Below, piece after piece: positions 1-7,958 of a DNA stretch of 27,284 nucleotides. Each line of letters opens with the position of its first letter. Position 1 is the first letter of the stretch. This stretch comes from UMGS882 sp045598975 (GTDB lineage Bacteria > Bacillota > Clostridia > Oscillospirales > CAG-382). The notes below the pieces were generated by a model, which was not told the DNA's origin, did no database searches, and saw only the letters and a program-made list of their open reading frames with translations. The position numbers and the translations under genes are program-made. Location of the stretch: the NCBI GenBank assembly GCA_045598975.1, contig JAZRVE010000005.1, positions 1-27,284 on the forward strand. Reading direction: 5' to 3'.

Positions 1-1144
1 TGTTGTCGCCGAGGTCGAGCAGTTTCAGATGATGGTTTTCGACGTTGAAGGCGATGTCGTCGAGAGAAGCGAAGGTCACGCCGTTGCCGGAAAGGATGGA
101 GCGGATGTTGGAGATGGCGGAACGGGTGAGCCCGAGGGTGCGCATATAGTTGAAGATCTTATCGGCGAAGGTGTCGCCCGGATAAGCCTTGTACTGCTTG
201 ATGCCGGTGGCATAGGTGGTCTTGAAGGCGGATTCGGGATCGTCATAGCGGTGACGGAAATCCCAGATGCAGCAGAAGGAGGTCAATTCGTAGTCGATGG
301 CAAGATCGACCTCGTTGACGCCGCACAGACCTTCGAGTAAGAGCGACATACCGCCGGTACGGTCGGCGCCGCCGACGCAGTTGTAGAAGATGGGGTAGTT
401 GGCGCGCTCGGCACAGATAAGGAGCGATTCCTTGGAGCCGGCGCCGACGTTGACCCAGCGCACGTTACTGCCGATGGCGGAGTAGGTATGACCGTACAGC
501 TCGTCTCCGCCGCGGAAGTCGATGTGCGTCTTGATGCCGAGTTTTCCGACCTCGAACTTGCCTTCCGGCATGAACAGCGTGCCGACGGTGGACGGACGGC
601 CGCTGCGGTAAACGAGTCCCTGGTGGATGCCGTTCCAGCCGCCGATATCACGCATGTTGCGGACGTTGGGCACGTAGATGGTACGCGGACCGACGGCGGT
701 GTGGAAGAAGCCGGAGGGAGACCGGGAGGTGCCGCTCGTGACGTACCACTCGTACTCGGTGCCGACGCGCAGGTTGTAAATGTTGTAGGAAGTGCCGGTG
801 ATGCCTTCAATGACGACGTCCGGATCGGTGGGATCGGTGAGATCCTTTACCGTCAGCGTGTAGGTCGAGGCGTCCGGGAGCGCGTCCCACGCGAGCGGAA
901 CGGGTCTCGCATAGTCGGAGTAGGACTCCGACGTGCGGACGTACTTGTCGACGACGGACGTGGTATAATCCGGGTCGTTCGGATAAACGGCGCGCGCCTC
1001 GTTGACGTACGCGGTGACTTCGTCGCTCGCGAGCACGTATTCGGGCGTGGCGGCGCCGACGGTGAGCACGGAAAACGCCATGGCGCAAACGCACAGGACG
1101 GGCATGACGCGGCTCAACGCGGCAAAGAATTTGCTTGATTTCAT
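1..1144 (-). CDS. Secreted tyrosine-protein phosphatase with FN3-like N-terminus (partial, 3' end off window)
   Basis: I translated the minus strand from an ATG at 1144, which has GGGGG about 8 bases upstream; the frame stays open to base 1, so the C-terminus is missing (381 residues visible). The N-terminus has a lysine, a hydrophobic core and an Ala-rich cleavage region (about residues 1-32), a signal peptide. Residues ~75-150 resemble a fibronectin type III fold (AWDALPDASTYTL, YEWYV). From ~155 the sequence NVRNMRDIGGW begins a Y_phosphatase3-type tyrosine/dual-specificity phosphatase. The Cx5R loop reads NCVGGADRTGG, with nucleophile C256 and R262; the usual His before the Cys is Asn255. 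An extracellular phosphatase acting on phosphotyrosine or another phosphomonoester is likely; the substrate is unknown. It is divergent from fucI. Family confidence is high, activity moderate. Confidence 0.85.
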   Translation of the reverse strand, partial: MKSSKFFAALSRVMPVLCVCAMAFSVLTVGAATPEYVLASDEVTAYVNEARAVYPNDPDYTTSVVDKYVRTSESYSDYARPVPLAWDALPDASTYTLTVKDLTDPTDPDVVIEGITGTSYNIYNLRVGTEYEWYVTSGTSRSPSGFFHTAVGPRTIYVPNVRNMRDIGGWNGIHQGLVYRSGRPSTVGTLFMPEGKFEVGKLGIKTHIDFRGGDELYGHTYSAIGSNVRWVNVGAGSKESLLICAERANYPIFYNCVGGADRTGGMSLLLEGLCGVNEVDLAIDYELTSFCCIWDFRHRYDDPESAFKTTYATGIKQYKAYPGDTFADKIFNYMRTLGLTRSAISNIRSILSGNGVTFASLDDIAFNVENHHLKLLDLGDN

Positions 1145-1201
1145 AAAGATATCCCCCTTTTTTCCGAAAAAGATACGAAAAATGATAAATACACTTCTAC
1201 C

Positions 1202-1240
1202 ATTATACCTTCATTATACCGTATTTTGCCTGTTTGTCAA
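1202..1240 (-). promoter_or_regulatory. Sigma-A promoter for the phosphatase gene
   Basis: Minus strand -35 TTGACA (1240-1235), a 16-bp spacer and -10 TATAAT (1218-1213). A second GGTATAATG copy sits 11 bp further downstream (-10-like at 1207-1202). Both hexamers match consensus exactly. The leader to the ATG at 1144 is about 60 nt. Confidence 0.7.
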
Positions 1241-1352
1241 GAGCGGCGCCCGTGATCGGACTTTTTTTGTGAAAAGTGCGCAATGCCGGTCAGTGCGGTT
1301 TGTGAAAAAGAACGAATTTCGCATTTTCCCGAAAAACGGAAAATTTGTAAAA

Positions 1353-1395
1353 AAGAGTGAAAACTCTTGCAAAGCCGCGCGGTATGATTTATAAT
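1353..1395 (+). promoter_or_regulatory. fucI promoter with overlapping inverted repeat
   Basis: -35 TTGCAA (1367-1372), 17-bp spacer, -10 TATAAT (1390-1395). A perfect inverted repeat AAGAGT-GAAA-ACTCTT (1353-1368) overlaps the first two bases of the -35 hexamer and could be an operator. A second inverted repeat, ATTTTCC-N8-GGAAAAT, lies at 1323-1344. No regulator is encoded next to it. The remainder of the 1145-1444 gap holds only AT-rich leader sequence. Confidence 0.6.
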
Positions 1396-1444
1396 AATAA
1401 AAAAGGAAAACTATCACTTTTTCAATTTTCAGGAGGGATTTTTT

Positions 1445-3232
1445 ATGGCAACACCCAGAATCGGTATCCGCCCGGTCATCGACGGCAGATGGGGCGGCGT
1501 GCGCGAAAGCCTCGAAAAGCAGACCATGAACATGGCAAATGCCGCGGCAAAACTCATTTCCTCTACGCTCCGCTACGCGGACGGCAAGCCTGTCGAATGC
1601 GTCATCGGCTGCACCACCATCGGCGGCGGTGCGGAAGCCGCGAAAGTCGCGGAGCAGTTCGCGGCGGAAAACGTCGTGGCGACGCTTTCCGTTACCCCGT
1701 GCTGGTGCTACGGCACGGAAACCATGGACCTCGATCCCAAGACCATCAAGGCGGTCTGGGGCTTCAACGGTACCGGGCGCCCCGGCGCCGTGTATCTGGC
1801 GGCGGCTATGGCGGCTCACGCGCAGAGAGGGCTTCCGGCGTTTGCCATCTACGGCAAGGACGTGCAGGACGCCGACGACACCTCCATTCCGGAGGACGTT
1901 GCCGAAAAGATCCTCCGTTTTGCCCGCGGCGCCATTGCCGTCGGTCAGATGAAGAACAAGGCATACGTCAACATCGGCGGTGTTGCCATGGGTATCGGCG
2001 GCGCATACTGCGATGCCGCATTCATGCAGAAATACCTCGGACTGCGCGCCGAATGGGTAGACCTGACGGAGGTCTTACGCCGCATCGTTCTGGAAATTTA
2101 CGACAAGGACGAGTACAACAAGGCGCTCACCTGGATCAAGGCCAACTGCAAAGAGGGCTTTGACAAGAATGCCGGCAAGAACTTCCCCGAGATCATCACC
2201 AAGTCCAAGTACGTTCCGGCGGACAAGGACTGGGAATTCATCGCCAAGTTCACGCTCATCATCAACGACATCCTGCACGGCAATCCCAAGCTCGGCGAAA
2301 TGGGCTGGCACGAGGAGGCACTGGGACGCAACGCCGTCGTCGGCGGCTTCCAGGGACAGAGAATGTGGACGGACTGGCTTCCCAACGGCGACTTCACCGA
2401 AGCCATTCTTGCTTCCAGCTTTGACTGGAACGGCAAGAAGTCCCCGTTCCCGTTCGCGACGGAAAACGATACCCTCAACGGTATCGCCATGATGTTTGCC
2501 ACGCTTCTTACCGGCAAGGCGCCCTGCTTCCACGACGTGCGCACCTATTGGTCGCCGGAAGCCGTCAAGCGCGTTACCGGCAAGTACCTGACCGGCAAGG
2601 GCGTCAACGGCATCATCCACCTCATCAATTCGGGCGCCACGGCGCTTGACTGCACGGGTGCCGCCAAGGATGCCGACGGCAACGGCACCGTCAAGGAATG
2701 GTGGAACATGACCGACGCCGACATCAAGGCGTGCCTCGATGCCAGCGACTGGTGCAGAGCCGATTACGAATATTTCCGCGGCGGCGGATTTTCCAGCCAC
2801 TTCAAGACGCTCGCCGAGATGCCGGTGACCATGCTGCGCGTCAACCTCATCGACGGCGTCGGTCCGACCATCCAGATCGCCGAGGGCTACACGGTGACGC
2901 TGCCGGACGATATGCACGACAAGCTCGACAAGCGTACCGACCCGACGTGGCCGACGACGTGGTTTGCTCCGACTCTTACGGGAAGCGGTGCGTTCACCGA
3001 CGTGTATTCGGTCATGGCGAACTGGGGTGCCAACCACGGTGTCACGGTACACGGACACGTCGGCGCGGACATCATCACGCTGGCGTCCATGCTCCGCATT
3101 CCGGTGGCGATGCACAACGTGCCGGAAGACAAGATCTACCGTCCGCACGCATGGGCGGGCTTCGGCAGAGGCACCGATTCCACTTCGACGGACTACCGTG
3201 CCTGCGAGGCGTTCGGTCCGCTGTTTGACTGA
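1445..3232 (+). CDS. fucI: L-fucose isomerase
   Basis: Cytosolic aldose-ketose isomerase converting L-fucose to L-fuculose, the first step of fucose catabolism; the family also accepts D-arabinose. The 595 residues align almost end to end with the ~591-residue E. coli FucI as I remember it: GIRPVIDGR and VRESLE at the N-terminus, VTPCWCYG, WGFNGT.RPGAVYLAAA, DVQDADDTSIP, GFQGQR, FDWNG and WGANHG. The Mn-binding and catalytic residues are present: E340 (ATEND), D364 (HDVRTYW) and H538 (HGHVGAD), matching E. coli E337, D361 and H528. The start is an ATG 8 nt after AGGAGGG. It stands alone: no fuculokinase, aldolase, fucosidase or transporter is in the window, so the rest of the pathway must be elsewhere. 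It ends at a strong terminator shared with dnaX. Confidence 0.97.
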   Translation: MATPRIGIRPVIDGRWGGVRESLEKQTMNMANAAAKLISSTLRYADGKPVECVIGCTTIGGGAEAAKVAEQFAAENVVATLSVTPCWCYGTETMDLDPKTIKAVWGFNGTGRPGAVYLAAAMAAHAQRGLPAFAIYGKDVQDADDTSIPEDVAEKILRFARGAIAVGQMKNKAYVNIGGVAMGIGGAYCDAAFMQKYLGLRAEWVDLTEVLRRIVLEIYDKDEYNKALTWIKANCKEGFDKNAGKNFPEIITKSKYVPADKDWEFIAKFTLIINDILHGNPKLGEMGWHEEALGRNAVVGGFQGQRMWTDWLPNGDFTEAILASSFDWNGKKSPFPFATENDTLNGIAMMFATLLTGKAPCFHDVRTYWSPEAVKRVTGKYLTGKGVNGIIHLINSGATALDCTGAAKDADGNGTVKEWWNMTDADIKACLDASDWCRADYEYFRGGGFSSHFKTLAEMPVTMLRVNLIDGVGPTIQIAEGYTVTLPDDMHDKLDKRTDPTWPTTWFAPTLTGSGAFTDVYSVMANWGANHGVTVHGHVGADIITLASMLRIPVAMHNVPEDKIYRPHAWAGFGRGTDSTSTDYRACEAFGPLFD

Positions 3233-3251
3233 TATAAACTAAAAAAACGTT

Positions 3252-3284
3252 GCCCCCGTCCTTCAAGGACGGGGGCGATTTTTT
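3252..3284. terminator. Bidirectional rho-independent terminator between fucI and dnaX
   Basis: 10-bp GC stem GCCCCCGTCC / GGACGGGGGC (3252-3261 with 3267-3276) and loop TTCAA, followed by T6 on the plus strand and T7 on the minus strand. It lies between the convergent ends of fucI and dnaX and suits both. Confidence 0.9.
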
Positions 3285-4884
3285 AGAATTCGGATAAGTC
3301 GGGGCGGTCTTCTTTCTGCCGCGTTTCCGTGCGTGAAAACGTTACCGTGACCGGCATCCCGAGAAGCCGGGACGTGAGCGACGTGATGAGCTGTTTTTTG
3401 GGCTCGTCGCCCGATAACATGAAGTACCCGATGGGATTGACGAAAAACTCCACCGTGTCGTCCGGGTGTACGAGAGCGTGACCGTCCACGAACAGCGAAT
3501 ACAGTGCCGCGTCCTTCTCTTTGAGGGCGTCGAGCAGTTCCCCGAACGCCATCATCTCCACGGCGTCACCCGCATCGACCTTACCTGCCGCGGCGGGACT
3601 TGCCGCGTCGGACGGCGCTGTACGGGCGGGTTTCGCTTTTTCCCGCTTTTTCGCCGGAGGCTCCGTTATGGCGGGCGCTTCCTCGGGTGGAGGCACGGCG
3701 TCGCCGATCGGCGGCACCTCGTCCGCAGGTGCGCTTTGTACGACCGCGGGTGCGCTTTGCGTCACCGTTGCGGCGGAAGTGCTTTTTACCGGCTCCGTCA
3801 GCTTTAATACCGCCATTTCCATGACGGTGCGGGCGGAAAGCCCGGTGTGCGTGAATTTTCGTTGAGCGTCTTCCAGCACATCGAGCGCGTCGAACAGCCG
3901 CTCCCGCGAAAAGGCGGTCTCCACCTCGCGTAAGGTGTTGATGACGGCTTCTTCGGCGTCGATGAGCTGGCTGACGGAGGAGCTTGCGTATTTGACGATG
4001 AGCAGATCGCGGAACATTTCGCCGAGCTCCGAGCACAGCACGCTCATGTCCTTGCTGGCGCGGTACACGTCGGCGATCTGCATGAGAGCGGCGGCACTGT
4101 CGCCCGCCGCTACGGCGCGCAGTAAAGAGAGCACCGGCGCGTTGCCGACGACGCCGAGGGCGTTCGCCGCCGCGTCACGGGTGATGTCCTGTTTGCCGAC
4201 GAACAGTTCCAGCATGGAGAGCGCGTCGCGCATGGCGCCGGCGGACAGATAGGCGATGAGCCGCAGCGCGTCGTCGGTGATGCCGATGTGTTCCTCGGCG
4301 GCGATGGTCTTTAAGCGCGGGAGCATGGCCTCCGCCGCGATGCGGTGGAAATCGAAACGCTTGCAGCGGGACAGGATGGTGGCGGGGATCTTGCCGAGCT
4401 CGGTGGTCGCCAGAATGAACAGCACGTGCTCCGGCGGCTCTTCGAGCGTCTTTAACAGTGCGTTGAAGGCGGTGCCCGACAGCACGTGCACCTCGTCGAT
4501 GATATACACGCGCTTTTTCATCTCGATAGGCAGGAAATTCACCTTTTCGCAGAGGTCGCGGATGTCGCCGACGCCGTTGTTGGAGGCGGCGTCCAGTTCC
4601 AGCACGTCGTAGGTGTTGTCGAAGGCAAGGCACTTTTCGCACTTGCCGCAGGGATCGCCGCCTACGGGAGACAGGCAGTTGACGGCCTTGGCGAGGATAC
4701 GCGCACAGGTGGTCTTGCCGGTGCCGCGGGAGCCGCAGAACAGATAGGCGTGAGAGACCGAGCCGTGCTCCACTTCACTGCACAGTACCTTTGTGATATG
4801 CTCCTGCCCGATGACGTCGGCAAAGGTGCGCGGACGCCACTTGCGGTAGAGCGCCAGATAGGATGAAGAGGAAGACGAAGACAT
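3283..4884 (-). CDS. dnaX: DNA polymerase III subunit gamma/tau (clamp loader ATPase)
   Basis: AAA+ clamp-loader subunit that loads the beta sliding clamp and, as tau, bridges the replisome. Visible features: YLALYRKWRPRTF start, Walker A GSRGTGKTT (51-59), the four-Cys zinc module (C70, C79, C82, C85), Walker B IIDEVH (128-133), sensor ATTE (160-162) and SRCKRF with the probable arginine finger R173. A Pro/Ala/Lys-rich linker (~370-440) precedes the tau-like C-terminal domain. The length, 533 aa, is normal for Clostridia. The ATG at 4884 has GGAGG 7 nt upstream. An oddity is seven consecutive serines directly after the initiator Met. No A6G slippery heptamer is visible in the Lys-rich linker, so I see no evidence for programmed frameshifting to gamma. 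It is the last gene of the operon, 20 bp after truA. Confidence 0.97.
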   Translation of the reverse strand: MSSSSSSSYLALYRKWRPRTFADVIGQEHITKVLCSEVEHGSVSHAYLFCGSRGTGKTTCARILAKAVNCLSPVGGDPCGKCEKCLAFDNTYDVLELDAASNNGVGDIRDLCEKVNFLPIEMKKRVYIIDEVHVLSGTAFNALLKTLEEPPEHVLFILATTELGKIPATILSRCKRFDFHRIAAEAMLPRLKTIAAEEHIGITDDALRLIAYLSAGAMRDALSMLELFVGKQDITRDAAANALGVVGNAPVLSLLRAVAAGDSAAALMQIADVYRASKDMSVLCSELGEMFRDLLIVKYASSSVSQLIDAEEAVINTLREVETAFSRERLFDALDVLEDAQRKFTHTGLSARTVMEMAVLKLTEPVKSTSAATVTQSAPAVVQSAPADEVPPIGDAVPPPEEAPAITEPPAKKREKAKPARTAPSDAASPAAAGKVDAGDAVEMMAFGELLDALKEKDAALYSLFVDGHALVHPDDTVEFFVNPIGYFMLSGDEPKKQLITSLTSRLLGMPVTVTFSRTETRQKEDRPDLSEF

Positions 4885-4904
4885 GGCAAAACCTCCGGAA
4901 CAAG

Positions 4905-5675
4905 TCAGTACACGATTTTGTTGAGATACAGCCCGCAGGCGGGCGCCGTGTCGCCGGCACGCGAGCGGTCGCGGGAAAGCAGGATATCGCGCACGTCGCC
5001 TTGGTGCAGATGCCCGAGAGCGGCGGCGATATAGGTGCCGATCATGATGCGCACCATGTTGTACAGAAAGCCGTCGGCGCAGACGGAGAAGGTGAGAAGG
5101 GCGTCCTCGCGCACGACGCGGAAATACTTCACCGTGCGGACGGTGTCCTCCTTTATCTTGGAGCCCTTGGACATGAAGGCGGAAAAATCGTGTGTGCCCT
5201 CAAATTCCCGTCCGACGAAAGTAAGCTTCGTTTCCTCGACGGTAAAGGGAACGTGCCACGCTCTGCCTTTGAGAAAGGGGTTTTCGTAGGGCGCGTTCCA
5301 GATTTTATACAGATATTCCTTTTCGCGGCAGGAGTAGCGTGCGTGAAAATCAGCGTCGCGAAGAGACGCCGCTTTGACGGCGACGTCGGTGCCGTGCAGG
5401 AGCGAATTGAGCGCGTTCGGCAGTCTTTCGACGGGGACGGTGACGCCGGTACTGTCGATATGGCAGATATAACTGTTGGCGTGCACGCCGGCGTCGGTGC
5501 GGGAACAGCCCGACACGTCGGGACGGAAGGACAGCACCTTTTCCAGCGCGTCCTGCACCGTCTTCTGCACGCTGACGGCGTTGGGCTGTACCTGCCAGCC
5601 GCAGTAGCGCGTGCCGTCGTAGCACAGTTCGAGTGCGATCTTCCCCGCTGACGGCTCCCTGTCCGGCGTTGGCAT
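4905..5675 (-). CDS. truA: tRNA pseudouridine(38-40) synthase TruA
   Basis: Converts uridine 38-40 in the tRNA anticodon stem-loop to pseudouridine. Signatures: LELCYDGTRYCGWQ.QPN at the N-terminus, the catalytic-Asp loop SRTDAGVHA (nucleophile D61 with the start used here), and FLYNMVRIMIGT near the C-terminus. The frame is open from an ATG at 5702, but that codon lies 9 nt after the ecfT stop with no ribosome binding site. The ATG at 5675 has AAAGGA 10 nt upstream and puts the conserved core near the N-terminus as in most TruA proteins, so I prefer it (256 aa; the 5702 start gives 265 aa). ecfT-truA adjacency is common in Firmicutes and supports both calls. Confidence 0.95.
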   Translation of the reverse strand: MPTPDREPSAGKIALELCYDGTRYCGWQVQPNAVSVQKTVQDALEKVLSFRPDVSGCSRTDAGVHANSYICHIDSTGVTVPVERLPNALNSLLHGTDVAVKAASLRDADFHARYSCREKEYLYKIWNAPYENPFLKGRAWHVPFTVEETKLTFVGREFEGTHDFSAFMSKGSKIKEDTVRTVKYFRVVREDALLTFSVCADGFLYNMVRIMIGTYIAAALGHLHQGDVRDILLSRDRSRAGDTAPACGLYLNKIVY

Positions 5676-5711
5676 CACGGCGGCATCCTTTCTCTCTCTC
5701 ATGGCGGCGTG

Positions 5712-6530
5712 TCAGACGACCGCCGCAAAAACGGCGTTGAAGCAGAGCGTTACGGCGAGCAGCGCGACAAACGCGGCGATAAACGCGAAATCCGCCGGAC
5801 GCAGCGTCAGCACCTTCATACGGGTGCGTCCCTTGCCGCCGGTATATAAGCGGCACTCCATGGCGCCCGCCAGCTCGTCTGCCCGGCGGAACGCCGACAC
5901 GAACAGCGGCACGAGGATGGGGATGAGCGCCTTGACGCGCTTGGTGAGAGGGCCGGACTCAAAACCGGCGCCGCGCGCCTTCTGCGCCGACATGATCTTG
6001 TCGGTCTCTTCGAGCAGGGTGGGGATAAAACGCAGGGCGATGGACATCATCATGGAAAACTCATGCACCGGAAGGTGAAGCTTGGCAAGAGGGGCAAGCA
6101 GACGTTCCAGCCCGTCCGTCAGCGCCACGGGAGAGGTGGTGTAGGTGAGCAGAACAAAGGTGCAGAGTATGAGGCAGACGATGCGGAGCGCCATGAGAAA
6201 GGCGTAGATGAGCCCTTCTTTATAGATGCGCACCACCCAGAAGCTGACGAGCAGGGTGTCGCCGGTCGTCCAGAGGATGTTGGCGACGACGGTGAACAAT
6301 AAGATGACGACGACGGGTTTGAGGCTTTTTAAGATGGTGGCGGGGTGGATGTGCGAAAGCAGGATGAGCGTCAGTGACACAAGCACCGACAGGGCGAAGC
6401 CGGCGTACGTTTTTGCCGAAAAGATCAGCGTGATGACGAGAACGACCGAAAGAAGCTTGACCCGCGGATCGAGCTTATGGATCAGAGAATGTCCGGGGAA
6501 AAACTGTCCGAGCGTTATATCAGAGAGCAT
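5712..6530 (-). CDS. ecfT: Energy-coupling factor (ECF) transporter transmembrane protein EcfT
   Basis: Membrane scaffold of an ECF-type vitamin or micronutrient importer, which couples two ATPases (EcfA1/A2) to interchangeable substrate-binding S components. 272 aa; several hydrophobic helices (about 25-65, 70-90, 105-130 and the C-terminal 245-272) and a long cytoplasmic coupling region with the two Ala-Arg-Gly-type motifs: QKARGAGFE and, in variant form, MECRLYTGG. The N-terminal GQFFPG.S.IHKLDPRVK is typical. Start ATG with AAAGGA 7 nt upstream. In most Firmicutes the order is ecfA1-ecfA2-ecfT-truA; here the two ATPase genes are absent and an aldo/keto reductase occupies that position. 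The protein must recruit ATPases encoded elsewhere. Confidence 0.92.
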   Translation of the reverse strand: MLSDITLGQFFPGHSLIHKLDPRVKLLSVVLVITLIFSAKTYAGFALSVLVSLTLILLSHIHPATILKSLKPVVVILLFTVVANILWTTGDTLLVSFWVVRIYKEGLIYAFLMALRIVCLILCTFVLLTYTTSPVALTDGLERLLAPLAKLHLPVHEFSMMMSIALRFIPTLLEETDKIMSAQKARGAGFESGPLTKRVKALIPILVPLFVSAFRRADELAGAMECRLYTGGKGRTRMKVLTLRPADFAFIAAFVALLAVTLCFNAVFAAVV

Positions 6531-6581
6531 GGCAGAGTCCTTTCTTGGGATACGGAAGGATACGGAAGAACACGAAAAAGA
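6531..6581. repeat. 10-bp tandem ATACG units in the aldo/keto reductase-ecfT gap
   Basis: The 51-bp spacer holds two exact copies of GGATACGGAA (6548-6557 and 6558-6567) followed by a diverged third, GAACACGAAA (6568-6577). The spacing is one helical turn. Related units occur at 1164-1182 and 10295-10335. Confidence 0.6.
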
Positions 6582-7709
6582 TCAGCGGAGCCGTCCCGAA
6601 AAGTCCTTGAAGAGATCGGGAACGGGGATGTTCTGCGGACAGACGCTTTCGCAGGCACGGCAGGCGACGCAGGCGTCCGGCCATTTGTCGCGCGGCAGAG
6701 CACGCAGCGCCATGGGAGCGAGGAAGCCGCCGCCGGTAAAGGCGTGCTCGTTGTACAGCGAAAGCAGATGCGGGATGTCGAGCCCCGCCGGGCAGTGATC
6801 GACGCAGTACCGGCAGGCGGTGCAGGGCACGGTATGTTTCAGCATATCGGCGGCGATGCCGGTGAGACGGTCGAATTCGGCGGGAGAGAGCGGTCTGTCC
6901 TCCGAGAAGGTCTTAATGTTGTCGCGAAGCTGCTCGAAATCCGACATGCCCGACAGTGTCACGCCCACCTGCGGGAGTGACTGGATAAAGCGGAACGCCC
7001 ACGCAGGCACCGTTTCGTTCGGGCGCAGGGCTTTGAGCGCATCCTCGTAGGACGGCGCGAGGGAGGCGAGCTTGCCGCCGCGCAGCGGCTCCATCACCCA
7101 CACCGGAATGCCGTTTTTCTCCATGAGCGCCACTTTTTCCTTTGCGCCCTGGAAGGTCCAGTCCACGTAATTGATCTGTAACTGGCAGAACTCCATATGT
7201 TCGCCGCAGGCGTCGAGGAAGCGCTGTAACACGGGCATCCCGCCGTGCGCCGAAAAGCCGAGATGGCGGATGCGGCCGTTTTTCTTCTGTTCGAGCAGAT
7301 ACGGAAGCACACCGTACTGCGGATCGAGATAGGACTCGACGTTGAGCTCGCAGACGTTGTGAAACATATAAAAATCAAAATGATCGACGCGGCATTTGGC
7401 GAGCTGTTCCTCAAAGATCTCTTCGACGCGCGAAATGACGCTCAAATCATATCCCGGGAACTTGGAGGCGAGATAAAACGAGCCGCGGGGATATTTTTCG
7501 AGCAGTTTGCCCACCACACGTTCGGAATTGCCGCCGTGGTAGCCGTAGGCGGTATCGAAATAATTGATGCCGTTTTGCAGGGCATATGCTATCATGTCCG
7601 CCGTTTTGTCCTCGTCGATGTGCGACGGATCGCCGTCTGTTACCGGCAGACGCATGGTGCCGAGCCCGAGCGCCGAAAGGCGGAGCCCTTTGAATTCCTT
7701 ATACAGCAT
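6582..7709 (-). CDS. Aldo/keto reductase with C-terminal 2x[4Fe-4S] ferredoxin domain
   Basis: 375-residue two-domain oxidoreductase. Residues 1-~280 form the aldo/keto reductase TIM barrel, with the catalytic tetrad D52 and Y57 (FDTAYGY), K83 (ASKFPG) and H117 (MFHN), plus LGLGTMRLP. Residues 296-307 (CTACRYCVDHCP) and 347-358 (CVACRACESVCP) are two ferredoxin-type Cys clusters, each suited to a [4Fe-4S] cluster. This fusion is common in anaerobes; the physiological substrate and electron carrier are not known. The upstream frame can begin at a GTG at 7718, but the ATG at 7709 has GGAGG 8 nt upstream and is the better start. It appears to be the first gene of the operon, with ecfT, truA and dnaX downstream. 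The promoter is at 7764-7792. Confidence 0.95.
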   Translation of the reverse strand: MLYKEFKGLRLSALGLGTMRLPVTDGDPSHIDEDKTADMIAYALQNGINYFDTAYGYHGGNSERVVGKLLEKYPRGSFYLASKFPGYDLSVISRVEEIFEEQLAKCRVDHFDFYMFHNVCELNVESYLDPQYGVLPYLLEQKKNGRIRHLGFSAHGGMPVLQRFLDACGEHMEFCQLQINYVDWTFQGAKEKVALMEKNGIPVWVMEPLRGGKLASLAPSYEDALKALRPNETVPAWAFRFIQSLPQVGVTLSGMSDFEQLRDNIKTFSEDRPLSPAEFDRLTGIAADMLKHTVPCTACRYCVDHCPAGLDIPHLLSLYNEHAFTGGGFLAPMALRALPRDKWPDACVACRACESVCPQNIPVPDLFKDFSGRLR

Positions 7710-7763
7710 AAAAAACACCTCCGAAGCGGATCACAACCGAAGATCCGATACCATTATTACACT

Positions 7764-7792
7764 ATTATACAACTTATTTCCGCAAATAGCAA
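7764..7792 (-). promoter_or_regulatory. Sigma-A promoter of the aldo/keto reductase-ecfT-truA-dnaX operon
   Basis: Minus strand -35 TTGCTA (7792-7787), 17-bp spacer, -10 TATAAT (7769-7764) in the context GTTGTATAATA, the same -10 context as the promoters at 15502 and 22532. The leader is about 50 nt. Confidence 0.65.
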
Positions 7793-7884
7793 GAAAATTT
7801 TTTCATGACGCGAAAAACGGCGAAATTTCCCCGAAATCCGACGGTTTTCCGGATTTTTCCACCCCGGAAAAACAAAAAAAGGGA

Positions 7885-7913
7885 TTGACGAAAGCGATAA
7901 ATCACGGTATAAT
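7885..7913 (+). promoter_or_regulatory. Sigma-A promoter of the LytM-like gene
   Basis: -35 TTGACG (7885-7890), 17-bp spacer, -10 TATAAT (7908-7913); eleven of twelve bases match consensus. An inverted repeat TTTTTCC-ACCCC-GGAAAAA (7854-7872) sits 12 bp upstream of the -35. GAGG precedes the ATG at 7959 by 8 nt. Confidence 0.7.
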
Positions 7914-7958
7914 AGGAGCAGAATATCGCAGACGACACGGAAAGACGAGGAATTGCAC

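Noticed and set aside
488..1138. Plus-strand ORF in the first kilobase
   Set aside because: Shadow of the minus-strand phosphatase, whose signal peptide, FN3-like region and Cx5R loop are all recognisable.
2075..3148. Minus-strand ORF inside fucI
   Set aside because: Antisense register shadow of a clearly conserved enzyme.
3600..3670. Possible programmed frameshift site in dnaX (Lys-rich linker)
   Set aside because: Runs of only five A's followed by G occur; no A6G heptamer with the required frame, so gamma production by frameshifting is not supported.
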